From Capnocytophaga sp. oral taxon 338 str. F0234 (GTDB taxonomy: Bacteria > Bacteroidota > Bacteroidia > Flavobacteriales > Flavobacteriaceae): a stretch of 51,012 nucleotides of DNA. Position 1 is the first letter of the stretch; the number at the start of each line of letters is the position of its first letter. This document shows positions 8,917 to 17,958 of this stretch, piece by piece. The notes beneath the pieces are model-generated. The model saw only the letters and a program-made list of their open reading frames with translations, was not told the DNA's origin and did not search any database. Location of the stretch: NCBI RefSeq assembly GCF_000192225.1, contig NZ_GL872413.1, positions 407,206 to 458,217 of the forward strand, read 5' to 3'. The translations under genes and the position numbers were made by a program.

Positions 8917-8948
8917 TTTCACTATTACAAAAGAAGTTTATATATTTG
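8917..8948 (+). promoter_or_regulatory. Promoter of the DUF1444 gene; fixes its start
   Basis: TATATTTG at 8941-8948 is a full -7 match, with TTTC at 8917-8920 as a weak -33 element 20 nt upstream. The upstream in-frame TTG at 8946 lies inside this -7 box, so it cannot be the start codon of a transcript from this promoter; the ATG at 8973 is preferred. Confidence 0.65.
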
Positions 8949-8972
8949 CCTTTGGAAAAAATAAAAAGAAAG

Positions 8973-10922
8973 ATGGGGTTATTAGACTTATTTAAGAAGA
9001 AGAAATTTGACGAAACAGATTTGAAATCAATAACTTATAAAAGATATTGGTTGGATGCTGTTTCTACTATCCTTATTCCTTCCGATTGGGAAGTAACCAA
9101 TACAGACCGTTTTGTGGCTAAAACTGCCGATGACCGTGCAAACCTTACTGTAATGAGTTCTGAGGAACCTCTCAAAGGAGAAATAACTAAAGAATTTTTC
9201 GAGAATCTTAAAGGGGATTTCTTTAAGGATTATGAGAAAGAAGGGTTTACAGCATTGGATGAGACTATCGCTAACGAGCGATATATTAGTAAAACTTTCC
9301 AGACCTATGATGAAGTAGAATATCATTTTACGTGTGCTAAAAAAATAGAGGATAAAGCTATTATTACAGAACTTATTTTGCGCCATAAGGATCCTTATAG
9401 CTTGGAAATAAGAGAGCTTGTGGATAAAATGGGAATGAGTATACAGTATGTAGCGGACTTTACGCGCCTCTTTGCTGAACGATTGATTACTAAAAATCCC
9501 AATGTACAAGTAAGAAAAACAAATGGATTAGAGATAGAATGGATGCTTAAGAGTGAACCAGGACAACTCATTACCAGCTTTTTGGATAATGCATACGCAG
9601 AATATATGCATCGTAGCGACTTCTACTTAAGTGAAATTATTGAGAAATATGCTTCTTCTATACTGGAAACTATCCCTAAAGAAAAACCTAAAGCGACTCC
9701 TAAAACACAACCTGCTAAAGAAGTAGAAAAACGCAGAGAAGTAGAGACTCCTAAGGTAATTATCCCTGAGCCCCCTAAGGAAGAACCTGTTATTATTACA
9801 GCTCCACCTAAAGAAACAGCTAAGGCTGAGATAAAAGCAACTTCTAAAAAACCAGTAAAAGAAATCCCTACAAATGCAAAAAAGGAACCAACTCCTAAGA
9901 AAGTAGAAGAGAAAAAAGAAGGAGTTAAAAAGGAAACGCCTGTGATGGAACCTACCAAAGAACCTACCCCAAAAAAAGGAAAAGAACTTATATTTCCTGA
10001 TTTTCCAGAAGAGATTACCAAACAAATACAACAGCAAGAAGAGCTTCCAAAACAGGATATCACCGCAGATCATAAGGAGGATATCCAAGAGAAGGACACA
10101 CGAAGGAATCCTGTTTTCCCTGATATTAAGGATTTTGTCTTTGAAGAGAAGGCTCAAGAAGAGAAGAAAAAAGAAAATCCACAAGAAAAATCTCAAAAGG
10201 AAGTACCTATACAAGGAACAGAAGAATTCAAGGAAATACTAGACCTTACAGTGGATTTGGATACAACAGAACAGGCACCTACGACTGTAACTCCACAAGA
10301 GCCTATTATTCCACAAGAGCCTGTAATTTCACAAGAACCTCTTACAAAAGAAGAGGATCATCACCACTTAACAGAAGAGGAGGTAATTACAGGAAAACTT
10401 CTTATTAAAAAGGAAGAGATTTTCCCGCTGGTGAGAACAACAACTTTTATAGAAGAGCTTAAAGAAGAAATTCCTAACTTACTCTATGAGAATATTAATA
10501 GTGAGTTAGGAGTAATCTATCTTGTTCGAGATGAGAAGATAAGCCTTACCACAGAGGATCTGAAGGATTTACATCTTGATCGCTTGGCTCTGAAAGCTCT
10601 TTCTGTACAGAACCTTATTGACCAGATAGAAGTAGGAGTAGAGGAGGAAGGAAGCCGATATACCATTATAGCAGATGGAAAGTTTGAGGCGAGTTTCTTA
10701 GTTGTTTCTGAACTATGGTCAAAAGATAATATCCCTGTAGAGGGAACAATTATAGTAGGGGTACCTTCCAATAATGTACTGCTTATTACAGGAAGTGCAA
10801 ATCCTACAGATATGGACTGGATACGTCACCGAGTAGCACAAGCTTATGTAGAGAGCAATATTCCTATCTCAGAGAAACTTTTTGAAATAAAGGGAAATGC
10901 TCTTATCCCTATGAAGATGTAA
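8973..10922 (+). CDS. DUF1444-type C-terminal domain fused to an unknown N-terminal domain through a low-complexity linker
   Basis: A 649-residue cytoplasmic protein (no signal or membrane segment) in three parts. Residues 1 to about 200 form a folded-looking domain I cannot name. Residues about 236-470 are a Lys/Pro/Glu-rich linker with recurring PKE, TPKK and PQEP units. Residues about 475-649 resemble DUF1444/YtpQ: EEIPNLLYENINSELGVIYL, the LTTEDLKDLHLD segment, a GKFEASFLVVSELW strand and the NNVLLITGSANPTDM motif. The function of DUF1444 is unknown. The ATG at 8973 (protein begins MGLLDLFKKKKFDE) is chosen over the TTG at 8946 because the latter lies within the -7 box. It is followed after 11 nt by an outer-membrane barrel gene. 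Confidence 0.8.
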   Translation: MGLLDLFKKKKFDETDLKSITYKRYWLDAVSTILIPSDWEVTNTDRFVAKTADDRANLTVMSSEEPLKGEITKEFFENLKGDFFKDYEKEGFTALDETIANERYISKTFQTYDEVEYHFTCAKKIEDKAIITELILRHKDPYSLEIRELVDKMGMSIQYVADFTRLFAERLITKNPNVQVRKTNGLEIEWMLKSEPGQLITSFLDNAYAEYMHRSDFYLSEIIEKYASSILETIPKEKPKATPKTQPAKEVEKRREVETPKVIIPEPPKEEPVIITAPPKETAKAEIKATSKKPVKEIPTNAKKEPTPKKVEEKKEGVKKETPVMEPTKEPTPKKGKELIFPDFPEEITKQIQQQEELPKQDITADHKEDIQEKDTRRNPVFPDIKDFVFEEKAQEEKKKENPQEKSQKEVPIQGTEEFKEILDLTVDLDTTEQAPTTVTPQEPIIPQEPVISQEPLTKEEDHHHLTEEEVITGKLLIKKEEIFPLVRTTTFIEELKEEIPNLLYENINSELGVIYLVRDEKISLTTEDLKDLHLDRLALKALSVQNLIDQIEVGVEEEGSRYTIIADGKFEASFLVVSELWSKDNIPVEGTIIVGVPSNNVLLITGSANPTDMDWIRHRVAQAYVESNIPISEKLFEIKGNALIPMKM

Positions 10923-10933
10923 TACTGAATAAT

Positions 10934-11476
10934 ATGAAGAAAATACTCCTATTAGCTTACCTACTACTCTCATTTGTCTCTCTAGCACAAGAGAGCGGTA
11001 ATATTCTCCTTCCTCAAAACCAAAAGAGAAATAATCCCTTTGAGAACTTTACCTTCGGAGGAAATATAGGTGCTTCTTTTGGAAATGACCTGTGGGGAAT
11101 TTCTCTTTCTCCACGTATAGGATATAAGCTTACTGATGATTTGGAACTTGCTTTTTTAATGAATTATAACTATCAAAAAGGGAAATATACACAGTATAAT
11201 TTTTTAGGACTGGGACCTTCTCTGAATTATTACTTTATGAGGAGTGCTTATTTGCAAACCTCCTATCAGCATTATTTTATTAATCAAAAGTTCAATGGAG
11301 ATAAAAGTTATCACAAAGAGGAAGATGCCCTTTACGTAGGGGGAGGTTATATGCAATCCTTAGGAGGAAGTACCTATATGCGAATAGGGTTCACTTATAA
11401 TGTATTGTATAAAAAGGATAAGAGTATTTTTTCTTCAGGCTTCTCCCCTTCAATAGGGATTGTTATAGGCTTATAG
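10934..11476 (+). CDS. Small outer-membrane beta-barrel protein
   Basis: A 180-residue protein with a signal peptide (MKKILLLAYLLLSFVSLAQ, cleavage near residue 19). The mature part alternates hydrophobic and polar residues in short strands rich in Tyr, Phe and Gly (FGGNIGASFGNDLWGISLSP, LYVGGGYMQSLGGSTYMRIG) and ends with a short strand (IGIVIGL), as in eight-stranded OmpX/OmpW-like barrels. Function is unknown. It sits 11 nt after the DUF1444 gene and about 20 nt before the MBOAT gene, so the three may be one transcript closed by the terminator at 13233-13267. Confidence 0.8.
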   Translation: MKKILLLAYLLLSFVSLAQESGNILLPQNQKRNNPFENFTFGGNIGASFGNDLWGISLSPRIGYKLTDDLELAFLMNYNYQKGKYTQYNFLGLGPSLNYYFMRSAYLQTSYQHYFINQKFNGDKSYHKEEDALYVGGGYMQSLGGSTYMRIGFTYNVLYKKDKSIFSSGFSPSIGIVIGL

Positions 11477-11496
11477 TACATTTTACATGATTGCGA

Positions 11497-13155
11497 ATGG
11501 ATTGGATATACGATATATTTAAATTTTCTGATAAAACCCCTCTGGATTTTACCCAGATGAGTTTTTGGCTTTTCTTCTTTATCGTATATGTTGGTTTTTC
11601 ATTTATTTATAAGAGAATTCATGTTCGTAATCTTTTTCTTTTCTTAGTAAGTTGTTTTTTCTATTATAAGACAAGTGGATTATTTGTGCTTCTATTGATA
11701 TTCAGTACTGTAACTGATTTTTATTTTGGTAGGCAGATAGATAGGAGTGATAATGAAAAACAAAGGAAAATATTTGTTTGCCTTAGTGTAATAGTGAATC
11801 TTACGGTATTGAGTTATTTTAAGTATGCTTACTTCTTCACAGATGTTTATAATACCGTTTTTCATACAGAGCACAAAGTATTTAACTATTTAGCCTATTG
11901 GGGGAATGGATTCAGTTCCAAAGGAGGTTTTTCAGTAGATGAGATTATTCTTCCGGTAGGGATTTCTTTTTATACCTTCCAGACTATTAGCTATACGGTG
12001 GATATTTACCGAAGAAAGCTTAAATCCTTGAAATCTATTTTAGATTTTGGACTCTATGTAACATTTTTCCCTCAATTAGTGGCAGGACCTATTGTTCGTG
12101 CAGAAGAGTTTGTCCCTCAGATACTTCGTCCTACTCAAGTTACAATAGCGGAATTCAACAAGGGAACCTATTATATTTTCAAAGGATTGATTAAGAAGAT
12201 GCTTTTTGCCAATTATATAGCAGTACAATTTTTGGATATGGTTTTTGAAATGCCTACTATGTACTCAGGTTTTACTAATATAATGGCACTTGTAGGCTAT
12301 TCCCTGCAGGTATATGGAGATTTTGCAGGATATACAGATATTGCTATAGGGCTTGCGCTGCTTATGGGGTTTGAACTACCAAAGAACTTTAATTCCCCTT
12401 ATAAGGCGACTAGCTGTGGAGACTTCTGGAAGCGTTGGCATATTTCTCTTTCCTCTTGGCTGAAGGATTACCTATATATTCCCTTGGGGGGAAATCGTAC
12501 AGGTTCTTGGGCTTCTGTGGTAATAGCCTTGGTTTTTATTGTAGTGGCACTTATAGGGGTGGGGAATCCATACTTTTCTCTTATCGTGGGAATATTGCTC
12601 TTAGGAGGCACTTTGCTTGCTATGAAAAACACTAAATTCCAGCACTATATCACCACTAATATCAATCTAATGCTGACTATGCTCTTAGGAGGGCTCTGGC
12701 ATGGAGCTTCTTGGAAATTTATCCTCTGGGGAGGAATTAATGGATTGGGAATTGTCTTCTATAAGCTATGGAGAAAGGTGAGCCCTTATGAACATTCTAC
12801 ACATCCTTTAGCTCATTTTTGGAAGGTATTTTCTACTTTTATCTTTATTGTTTTTGTGCGTTTGTACTTCCGTGGTGAGGATATGGAGCGTATTAACCAA
12901 TGGTATACTCAGGTATGGAATAATATGGATTGGGCAGGTAGTGGGCAGGTACTATGGTACTTTAAGGATGCTTTTCTTATAATGCTATTGGGCTATATAG
13001 TCCATTGGCTTCCGCAATCCTTCAAAGATAAGGTGGAGAATGCCTATTATCAAAGTCCCCTCTGGGGCAAAGTATTGGTGATGGTTGCGGTAACTATTGT
13101 ATGCTATCAAACCTATTCTGCAGGCTCAAGAACATTTATATATTTCCAGTTCTAA
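11497..13155 (+). CDS. MBOAT-family O-acyltransferase (AlgI/DltB-like)
   Basis: A roughly 552-residue polytopic membrane O-acyltransferase. Hallmarks are LPVGISFYTFQTISYTVDIY, the FWKRWHISLSSWLKDYLYIPLGGNR block, and GGLWHGASWKFILWGG containing the near-invariant catalytic His402. About ten or more hydrophobic segments span the protein. AlgI-type enzymes pass acetyl groups across the membrane onto exported polysaccharide. The partner normally needed (an AlgJ/AlgX/SGNH-like protein) is not encoded next to it, so the acceptor is unknown. The ATG at 11497 is preferred over an in-frame TTG at 11491. A bidirectional-looking terminator follows. Confidence 0.93.
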   Translation: MDWIYDIFKFSDKTPLDFTQMSFWLFFFIVYVGFSFIYKRIHVRNLFLFLVSCFFYYKTSGLFVLLLIFSTVTDFYFGRQIDRSDNEKQRKIFVCLSVIVNLTVLSYFKYAYFFTDVYNTVFHTEHKVFNYLAYWGNGFSSKGGFSVDEIILPVGISFYTFQTISYTVDIYRRKLKSLKSILDFGLYVTFFPQLVAGPIVRAEEFVPQILRPTQVTIAEFNKGTYYIFKGLIKKMLFANYIAVQFLDMVFEMPTMYSGFTNIMALVGYSLQVYGDFAGYTDIAIGLALLMGFELPKNFNSPYKATSCGDFWKRWHISLSSWLKDYLYIPLGGNRTGSWASVVIALVFIVVALIGVGNPYFSLIVGILLLGGTLLAMKNTKFQHYITTNINLMLTMLLGGLWHGASWKFILWGGINGLGIVFYKLWRKVSPYEHSTHPLAHFWKVFSTFIFIVFVRLYFRGEDMERINQWYTQVWNNMDWAGSGQVLWYFKDAFLIMLLGYIVHWLPQSFKDKVENAYYQSPLWGKVLVMVAVTIVCYQTYSAGSRTFIYFQF

Positions 13156-13232
13156 CTCAGGTAAATGCTAATTATCCTTTGTTTTAGAACATATTCTAAG
13201 AGAGGGACTAATTAAAGAACAACGTTAAAGAT

Positions 13233-13267
13233 AGCAAACCCTTATACAATACAGCAAAGGGTTTGCT
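13233..13267 (+). terminator. Terminator between convergent MBOAT and GH57 genes
   Basis: A perfect 11-bp inverted repeat: arm 13233-13243 (AGCAAACCCTT) and arm 13257-13267 (AAGGGTTTGCT) with a 13-nt loop. It lies between two convergent stop codons (13155 + and 13311 -), so it may act in both directions; the flanking T-runs are modest. Confidence 0.65.
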
Positions 13268-13310
13268 TATTTGCTTCTCAGAGAGACCTTCTTATGTGAA
13301 AAAGTTGAGA

Positions 13311-14534
13311 TTACTGAAGGCTGACTCCTGAGCGTATTTCTTTAGCTAAAGCCTTATCCACTTCCAGAGTAAAGTCGCTCAATACATTCATATAATTGAT
13401 GTAAGCATCATAAGGAGAGGGATAGGGAGAGACCTTTTTTAAGCGTTGTTCCACAGGAATAAACTTAGTACTCATATAGTTAAAATGGTTGCTACATTGT
13501 AATCGGCTATAGGTACGGTGTAAGGTGTCGTCAGGAACACTTTCTACTTTCTTGCTTAAGGCAAAGAGTTCTTCAAAGGCATTTTCCTGTAATTCATTTC
13601 CTAACCAAGGGGTGATATCTCGCTCTTCATCTGTCCAAGAAATGGGATTAGGAACATAAATGGCTTCCATGGAAGGGAAGGTTTTAGTTGCTTCTGAAGG
13701 GGTAAGGAAAGCATATTCTTCTTCATCCAAAAGATAATGAGGAAGGTAACGTAGAAAATCAAAAATACCTGACTCAGGAAGGTTATATTTACCAAAGGCT
13801 TGATAACGTAGGAATAGATTTACCACATCACTATCACGAAGGCTCTCCTTAAGCCAATAAGCATATTTTTCTGCTGTAAGAGGATATTCATTCCATTCTC
13901 TTGAGGAAAAGCGCAAAGAAATGTCATCACTTAGTTTTGAATTTTTAAGGAGTATCTTTACCTTATTATTATTGGGATGATGGTAGACAAAGTTAGGATT
14001 ACGCCAACCTAAAATATGCTTAGCTCCTTCAGTGAGTATCGTATGAAAACCTAAACGGGCAATGCGTTCTCCTATACTATCAGAATAGATTAGTGAGGTA
14101 TTACGAAAAGCAGTAGGAGTTTTTCCAAAGAGCTGCTCAATACATAGGCTGTGACGTTTTACATCTTTTTCAAATTCAGTAGTATCATTCGAGAGAGAGG
14201 AAAGGGAATGGGCATAAGGCTCACATAGGAACTCTACACAACCTGTTTTAGCAAGAGCTTGAAAACTGTGAATTACTTCAGGGGCATGTAATTCCAGAAG
14301 TTCAATAGCACTACCTGAGATAGAGAAAGCTACTTTAAATCTGCCTTTGTATTGTTCAATAAGTTCTGTAAGGAGCTTATTGGCAGGCAGATAACAATCC
14401 TTAGCTAATTGTTCTATTTCAGTACGGTTGAGATAATAATCAAAATAATCATGTTGTTTACCGATATCAAAGAAATGATACCTACGCAACTGTTCAGGGT
14501 GATGAACTTCAAAATAAAAACAAATGGCTTTCAT
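13311..14534 (-). CDS. Glycoside hydrolase family 57 alpha-amylase/glucanotransferase-like protein
   Basis: A 407-residue GH57 protein. The family regions are visible in order: the HHPEQLR start (region 1, residues 10-17), GSAIELLELHAP (region 2), VEFLCEPYAHSLSSL (region 3, Glu nucleophile area near 101-105) and LIYSDSIGERIARLGF (region 4, Asp152). No signal peptide, so it acts in the cytoplasm on internal alpha-glucan, as an alpha-amylase or 4-alpha-glucanotransferase (not separable here). It is the last gene of the leftward glycogen block, 25 nt after the GT4 gene. In other Bacteroidota a GH57, a GT4 and a debranching enzyme commonly travel together, which supports a joint role in glycogen turnover. 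Confidence 0.87.
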   Translation of the reverse strand: MKAICFYFEVHHPEQLRRYHFFDIGKQHDYFDYYLNRTEIEQLAKDCYLPANKLLTELIEQYKGRFKVAFSISGSAIELLELHAPEVIHSFQALAKTGCVEFLCEPYAHSLSSLSNDTTEFEKDVKRHSLCIEQLFGKTPTAFRNTSLIYSDSIGERIARLGFHTILTEGAKHILGWRNPNFVYHHPNNNKVKILLKNSKLSDDISLRFSSREWNEYPLTAEKYAYWLKESLRDSDVVNLFLRYQAFGKYNLPESGIFDFLRYLPHYLLDEEEYAFLTPSEATKTFPSMEAIYVPNPISWTDEERDITPWLGNELQENAFEELFALSKKVESVPDDTLHRTYSRLQCSNHFNYMSTKFIPVEQRLKKVSPYPSPYDAYINYMNVLSDFTLEVDKALAKEIRSGVSLQ

Positions 14535-14559
14535 AGGTTCTATTATATTTTAGGGTATT

Positions 14560-15852
14560 TTAATGGATGAATGTTTGATAAATATGTTTAAGTTCGGAGG
14601 CTGCATGTTCCCACTTAAGGGCTCCCACTTCTGCCAGTCCTTCCTTCTGGAGAGAATGGGATAGCTTAGGGTAAGCAAGCACACCGTAGATAGCATCGGC
14701 AAGGGCATTGACATCCCAATAATCCACCTTAATGGCATGTTGTAACACTTCTGAGACTCCTGATTGTTTGGATATGATAGTAGGTACTCCACAGCGCATT
14801 GCTTCCAAAGGAGAGATACCAAAAGGCTCAGATACAGAAGGCATTACATATACATCACTATAACGGAACATACGCTGTACATCGTTTCCACGGAGAAAAC
14901 CAGTGAAATGAAAATGCCCACCTAATTTAAGTTGGGCTACTCGCCTGACAGAGGGGGTCATTTTGTCTCCATTTCCAGCCATCACGAAGTGTACTTCGGG
15001 TAGGCGTTTAAGCACTTTTGCAGAGGCTTCTATAAAGTATTCAGGTCCCTTCTGTAGGGTAATACGTCCTAAGAAAGTAACTATTTTTTCATTAAGAGTA
15101 CGAGGAGGTAGGTCAAGCTCATCGTCAGAAAAATCAACGGCGTTATGCACGGTACTCACCTTTTTTGGGTCAATACCATATTTTTCTATCACAATGTTAC
15201 GGGTCCAGTCACTAACAGTAATTACATGGTCGGCTCCTTGCATTCCTTCTTTTTCTATATTATAGACAATAGTATTGCGATTGTATTCTCCACCTCGGTC
15301 ATATTCGGTAGCATGTACATGTACAACTAAAGGCTTCCCACTAATGCGCTTGGCGACAAGTCCTGCTTGATAGGTAAGCCAATCATGCGCATGGATAATA
15401 TCAAAATCATATTTTCCTGCGACAGTACCCGCTACTAATGCATAACGATAGACCTCTTCCAAGAGGTTATTTCCATATTTACCAGAGAAATTATAGGTAT
15501 GCTTACGGGAGGTATGTTGTTCCTCTCTCTTACGTGATTGTTCTTCTTCCCAATACGATGCAAAAACTTCAGGAGACAAATAAGGGCGTAAGGAAGAGCC
15601 TATTTCCATAAATTGGATGTGTTCATTATACTCATTGGTAAAGGTATAATTCTGTAGCATCTCTTCCTCACTGGCATTAATAATTTTTGCAACTGAAGAA
15701 TCTTCATCACCTGAGGCTTTGGGCATAACAAAGAGGACTTCTACTCCATTTTTCGCAAGTCCCTTGGTGAGTCCAAGACAGGCGGTGCCTAATCCGCCAC
15801 TTATATGGGGGGGAAACTCCCATCCAAACATAAGCACTTTTAATTTTTTCAT
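14560..15852 (-). CDS. GT4-family glycosyltransferase, probable glycogen synthase-like enzyme
   Basis: A 430-residue GT-B fold glycosyltransferase. The N-terminal domain opens with KVLMFGWEFPPHISGGLGTA, whose Gly-rich loop binds the donor phosphate in starch/glycogen synthases. IIHAHDWLTYQAG and VHNAVDF follow, and the C-terminal donor site is MPSVSEPFGISPLEAMRCG with the E-x7-E motif of GT4. Position between a debranching enzyme and a GH57 points to alpha-1,4-glucan chain elongation using an ADP- or UDP-glucose donor. It is not a canonical GT5 GlgA, so the donor is unresolved. It starts 8 nt after the debranching gene, in the same operon. Confidence 0.85.
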   Translation of the reverse strand: MKKLKVLMFGWEFPPHISGGLGTACLGLTKGLAKNGVEVLFVMPKASGDEDSSVAKIINASEEEMLQNYTFTNEYNEHIQFMEIGSSLRPYLSPEVFASYWEEEQSRKREEQHTSRKHTYNFSGKYGNNLLEEVYRYALVAGTVAGKYDFDIIHAHDWLTYQAGLVAKRISGKPLVVHVHATEYDRGGEYNRNTIVYNIEKEGMQGADHVITVSDWTRNIVIEKYGIDPKKVSTVHNAVDFSDDELDLPPRTLNEKIVTFLGRITLQKGPEYFIEASAKVLKRLPEVHFVMAGNGDKMTPSVRRVAQLKLGGHFHFTGFLRGNDVQRMFRYSDVYVMPSVSEPFGISPLEAMRCGVPTIISKQSGVSEVLQHAIKVDYWDVNALADAIYGVLAYPKLSHSLQKEGLAEVGALKWEHAASELKHIYQTFIH

Positions 15853-15860
15853 AAGGAATA

Positions 15861-17822
15861 TTATTTGTGTGAATTATTTTCTTTATAACTATTAATAAGA
15901 TAAATACTACGAATAATTTCTGCAGTATTTCGAGCTTGAGAGATACAGCCATGTCCTGAATAAGGAGGATTGCCATCATAGAACTCTGAAATAAGTCCAA
16001 TGCCATAGTTTAGGATGTCCTCATCTATTTTGTCAAGGAGTTCTTCAGCTTTAGGAATGAAGTCCTTGCCGTAGAGGTTTAAACAAGTTTCTATATAGAA
16101 ACTCAAGAGCCAAGTATGAGTGCCTCCCTGATAGATAGCTTCCTCTTGTTCTTGCATAGAACCCTCACAACGAGCACGATAACGCTTGTCATCGGGGGCT
16201 AAAGTACGTAATCCTCGTTCGGTAAGAAGTTTCTTTTTTACTAGGTCAATAATACTTTTCTTCTGGGATTCCTTAAGAGGGCTGTAGTTTAGAGCACAGG
16301 CGATGACCTGATTAGGGCGTATAGAGAGGTCTTGTTTTCCATCATCTTGTGTATCGGCTAAGTAGCCCTTTTGCTCATTCCAAAAGGTCAATAAGAATTG
16401 TTCTTGTATTTCCTTGGGATAATCTTTCCATTGGGCGATGAATTCACGATCTTTTCCTGCTTTAGCCAAATCCAAAGCATAACAAACCGCATTGTACCAC
16501 AAGGCATTGACTTCCACTACATAACCATTGCGTTCTAATATAGGCACCTCATTGATAGTTCCATTCATCCAGGTAAGGGGGCGGTGATATCTTTGGTTAT
16601 AAATAAGTTTGTTCTCTTCCATGTGCACTTGTGGGAAAGTACGTCCGTCCCGATAGGCTTCTAACACAGCAATTAATGTGTTTCTGTATTTTTTCCATAA
16701 CATTCTTTGGGGTACCTTAGCCCAGCGCTCATATTGTTGCAATGTCCAGAATAACCATAGTGATCCATCGGCGTTGAACTCAGGAGCAACATGGCTACTG
16801 ATAAGGCGAGGGAAAAGTCCTCCCTTCTGATATTGTTGCATGGACTCAATGACTTGCTCAAATAGGGAAGTATTCCCAGTGGCGATAGCAATTCCAGGTA
16901 GGGAAATAAAAGTATTGCGACCGTAGGAAAGGTGCCAAGGATATCCTGACTTGATGCGTGTTTCATTAAGTTTTTCTATCACAAATTGTCCAGAGGCATA
17001 TTTTAGGCAATTTTCAAAGGAATCACGAGGAGCACGCTCTTGAGCAGCATGATCAAATTCTTTTACTAATTTCTTGACATCCTCCTCAGTAGTGGAGGCA
17101 GAGAAAATAACGGGTTTCTCTCGAGTGAGTGTGAGTTCAAAATCTCCAGGAACTAACAAATCCTCTTGGTTGTCCCCTCCATGCTCTTTATCCTTGCTAT
17201 ATTGGATATTCTTATACCAATGAGGGTTATGACGGAAGTCATTTTTCTTACTCAGTTGCATATATAAGGTGGGAAATCCCTCGTATAGTTTTACAGCAAT
17301 TCCTTGAGGTGCTTTCTGGTAGTTTGTATCTGCAATATGGTTTTCCTTACAGAGTTGATGAATATCTCTGAAGGCGAGAAAAGGCTTTAGGCGCAAGCAC
17401 ACGGAATCGTGAGTACCTAAAAGGGTATAACGAATTAATACCTGAGGTTGCTTGTGAAGCATTATAATATCCTTTCTAAGACTTACTCCTGCTACTTGGT
17501 AGGTAATGGAATAATACTTATTGAGTTCCGATGAGATGATATATTTATGCCCTTTAGGGTAAAAAGTATCTGGATATTGATGAATACCAAAATTAAACTC
17601 TTTGTCATTGATAATAATAGTCTCATCCAAAGAGGAAAGTAACAGATGGTTGCGTCCTGAGAACTCATCAATAGGGACAATAAGAAGCCCATGGTAGCGA
17701 CTTGTATTACAAAAATTGAGTGTTGTGGAGAGATATCCTCCTTCTCGGTTAGTACCAAGAATTTCTCTCTGTAAGGCAAATTCTAAATTTACCAAATCAC
17801 GTTGTTTGAAATTTAAATACAT
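15861..17822 (-). CDS. Glycogen debranching enzyme (amylo-alpha-1,6-glucosidase, GH133-like)
   Basis: A 653-residue cytoplasmic enzyme. The N-terminal half (about 15-240) matches the bacterial GDE N-domain with EGGYLSTTLNFCNTSRYHGL, and the C-terminal half (about 290-640) is the amylo-1,6-glucosidase (alpha/alpha)6 barrel with GYPWHLSYGRNTFISLPGI, NADGSLWLFWTLQQYERWAK, LTWMNGTINEVPILERNGY and YQGGTHTWLLSFYIE. It would hydrolyse alpha-1,6 branch points in glycogen. It is in a tight operon with the downstream GT4 gene (8-nt gap); the branching enzyme lies 136 nt upstream on the same strand. Confidence 0.93.
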   Translation of the reverse strand: MYLNFKQRDLVNLEFALQREILGTNREGGYLSTTLNFCNTSRYHGLLIVPIDEFSGRNHLLLSSLDETIIINDKEFNFGIHQYPDTFYPKGHKYIISSELNKYYSITYQVAGVSLRKDIIMLHKQPQVLIRYTLLGTHDSVCLRLKPFLAFRDIHQLCKENHIADTNYQKAPQGIAVKLYEGFPTLYMQLSKKNDFRHNPHWYKNIQYSKDKEHGGDNQEDLLVPGDFELTLTREKPVIFSASTTEEDVKKLVKEFDHAAQERAPRDSFENCLKYASGQFVIEKLNETRIKSGYPWHLSYGRNTFISLPGIAIATGNTSLFEQVIESMQQYQKGGLFPRLISSHVAPEFNADGSLWLFWTLQQYERWAKVPQRMLWKKYRNTLIAVLEAYRDGRTFPQVHMEENKLIYNQRYHRPLTWMNGTINEVPILERNGYVVEVNALWYNAVCYALDLAKAGKDREFIAQWKDYPKEIQEQFLLTFWNEQKGYLADTQDDGKQDLSIRPNQVIACALNYSPLKESQKKSIIDLVKKKLLTERGLRTLAPDDKRYRARCEGSMQEQEEAIYQGGTHTWLLSFYIETCLNLYGKDFIPKAEELLDKIDEDILNYGIGLISEFYDGNPPYSGHGCISQARNTAEIIRSIYLINSYKENNSHK

Positions 17823-17958
17823 TAGATAATGATTAATTGTTAATAATTAAAGGACGTGTGCTGATATGTTTTCAGTTCGTACTTTTATTTCTTAGAGATA
17901 AGCACTTGTAGTATTGTGCCAGAGATTAAGATTATCCTCTTTCTTGACTTGCTTTCCT

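Noticed and set aside
9623-10214. Long open frames on the minus strand opposite the DUF1444 linker.
   Set aside because: They are shadows of the Lys/Pro/Glu-rich low-complexity codons; the translations are Phe/Ser/Leu-rich nonsense.
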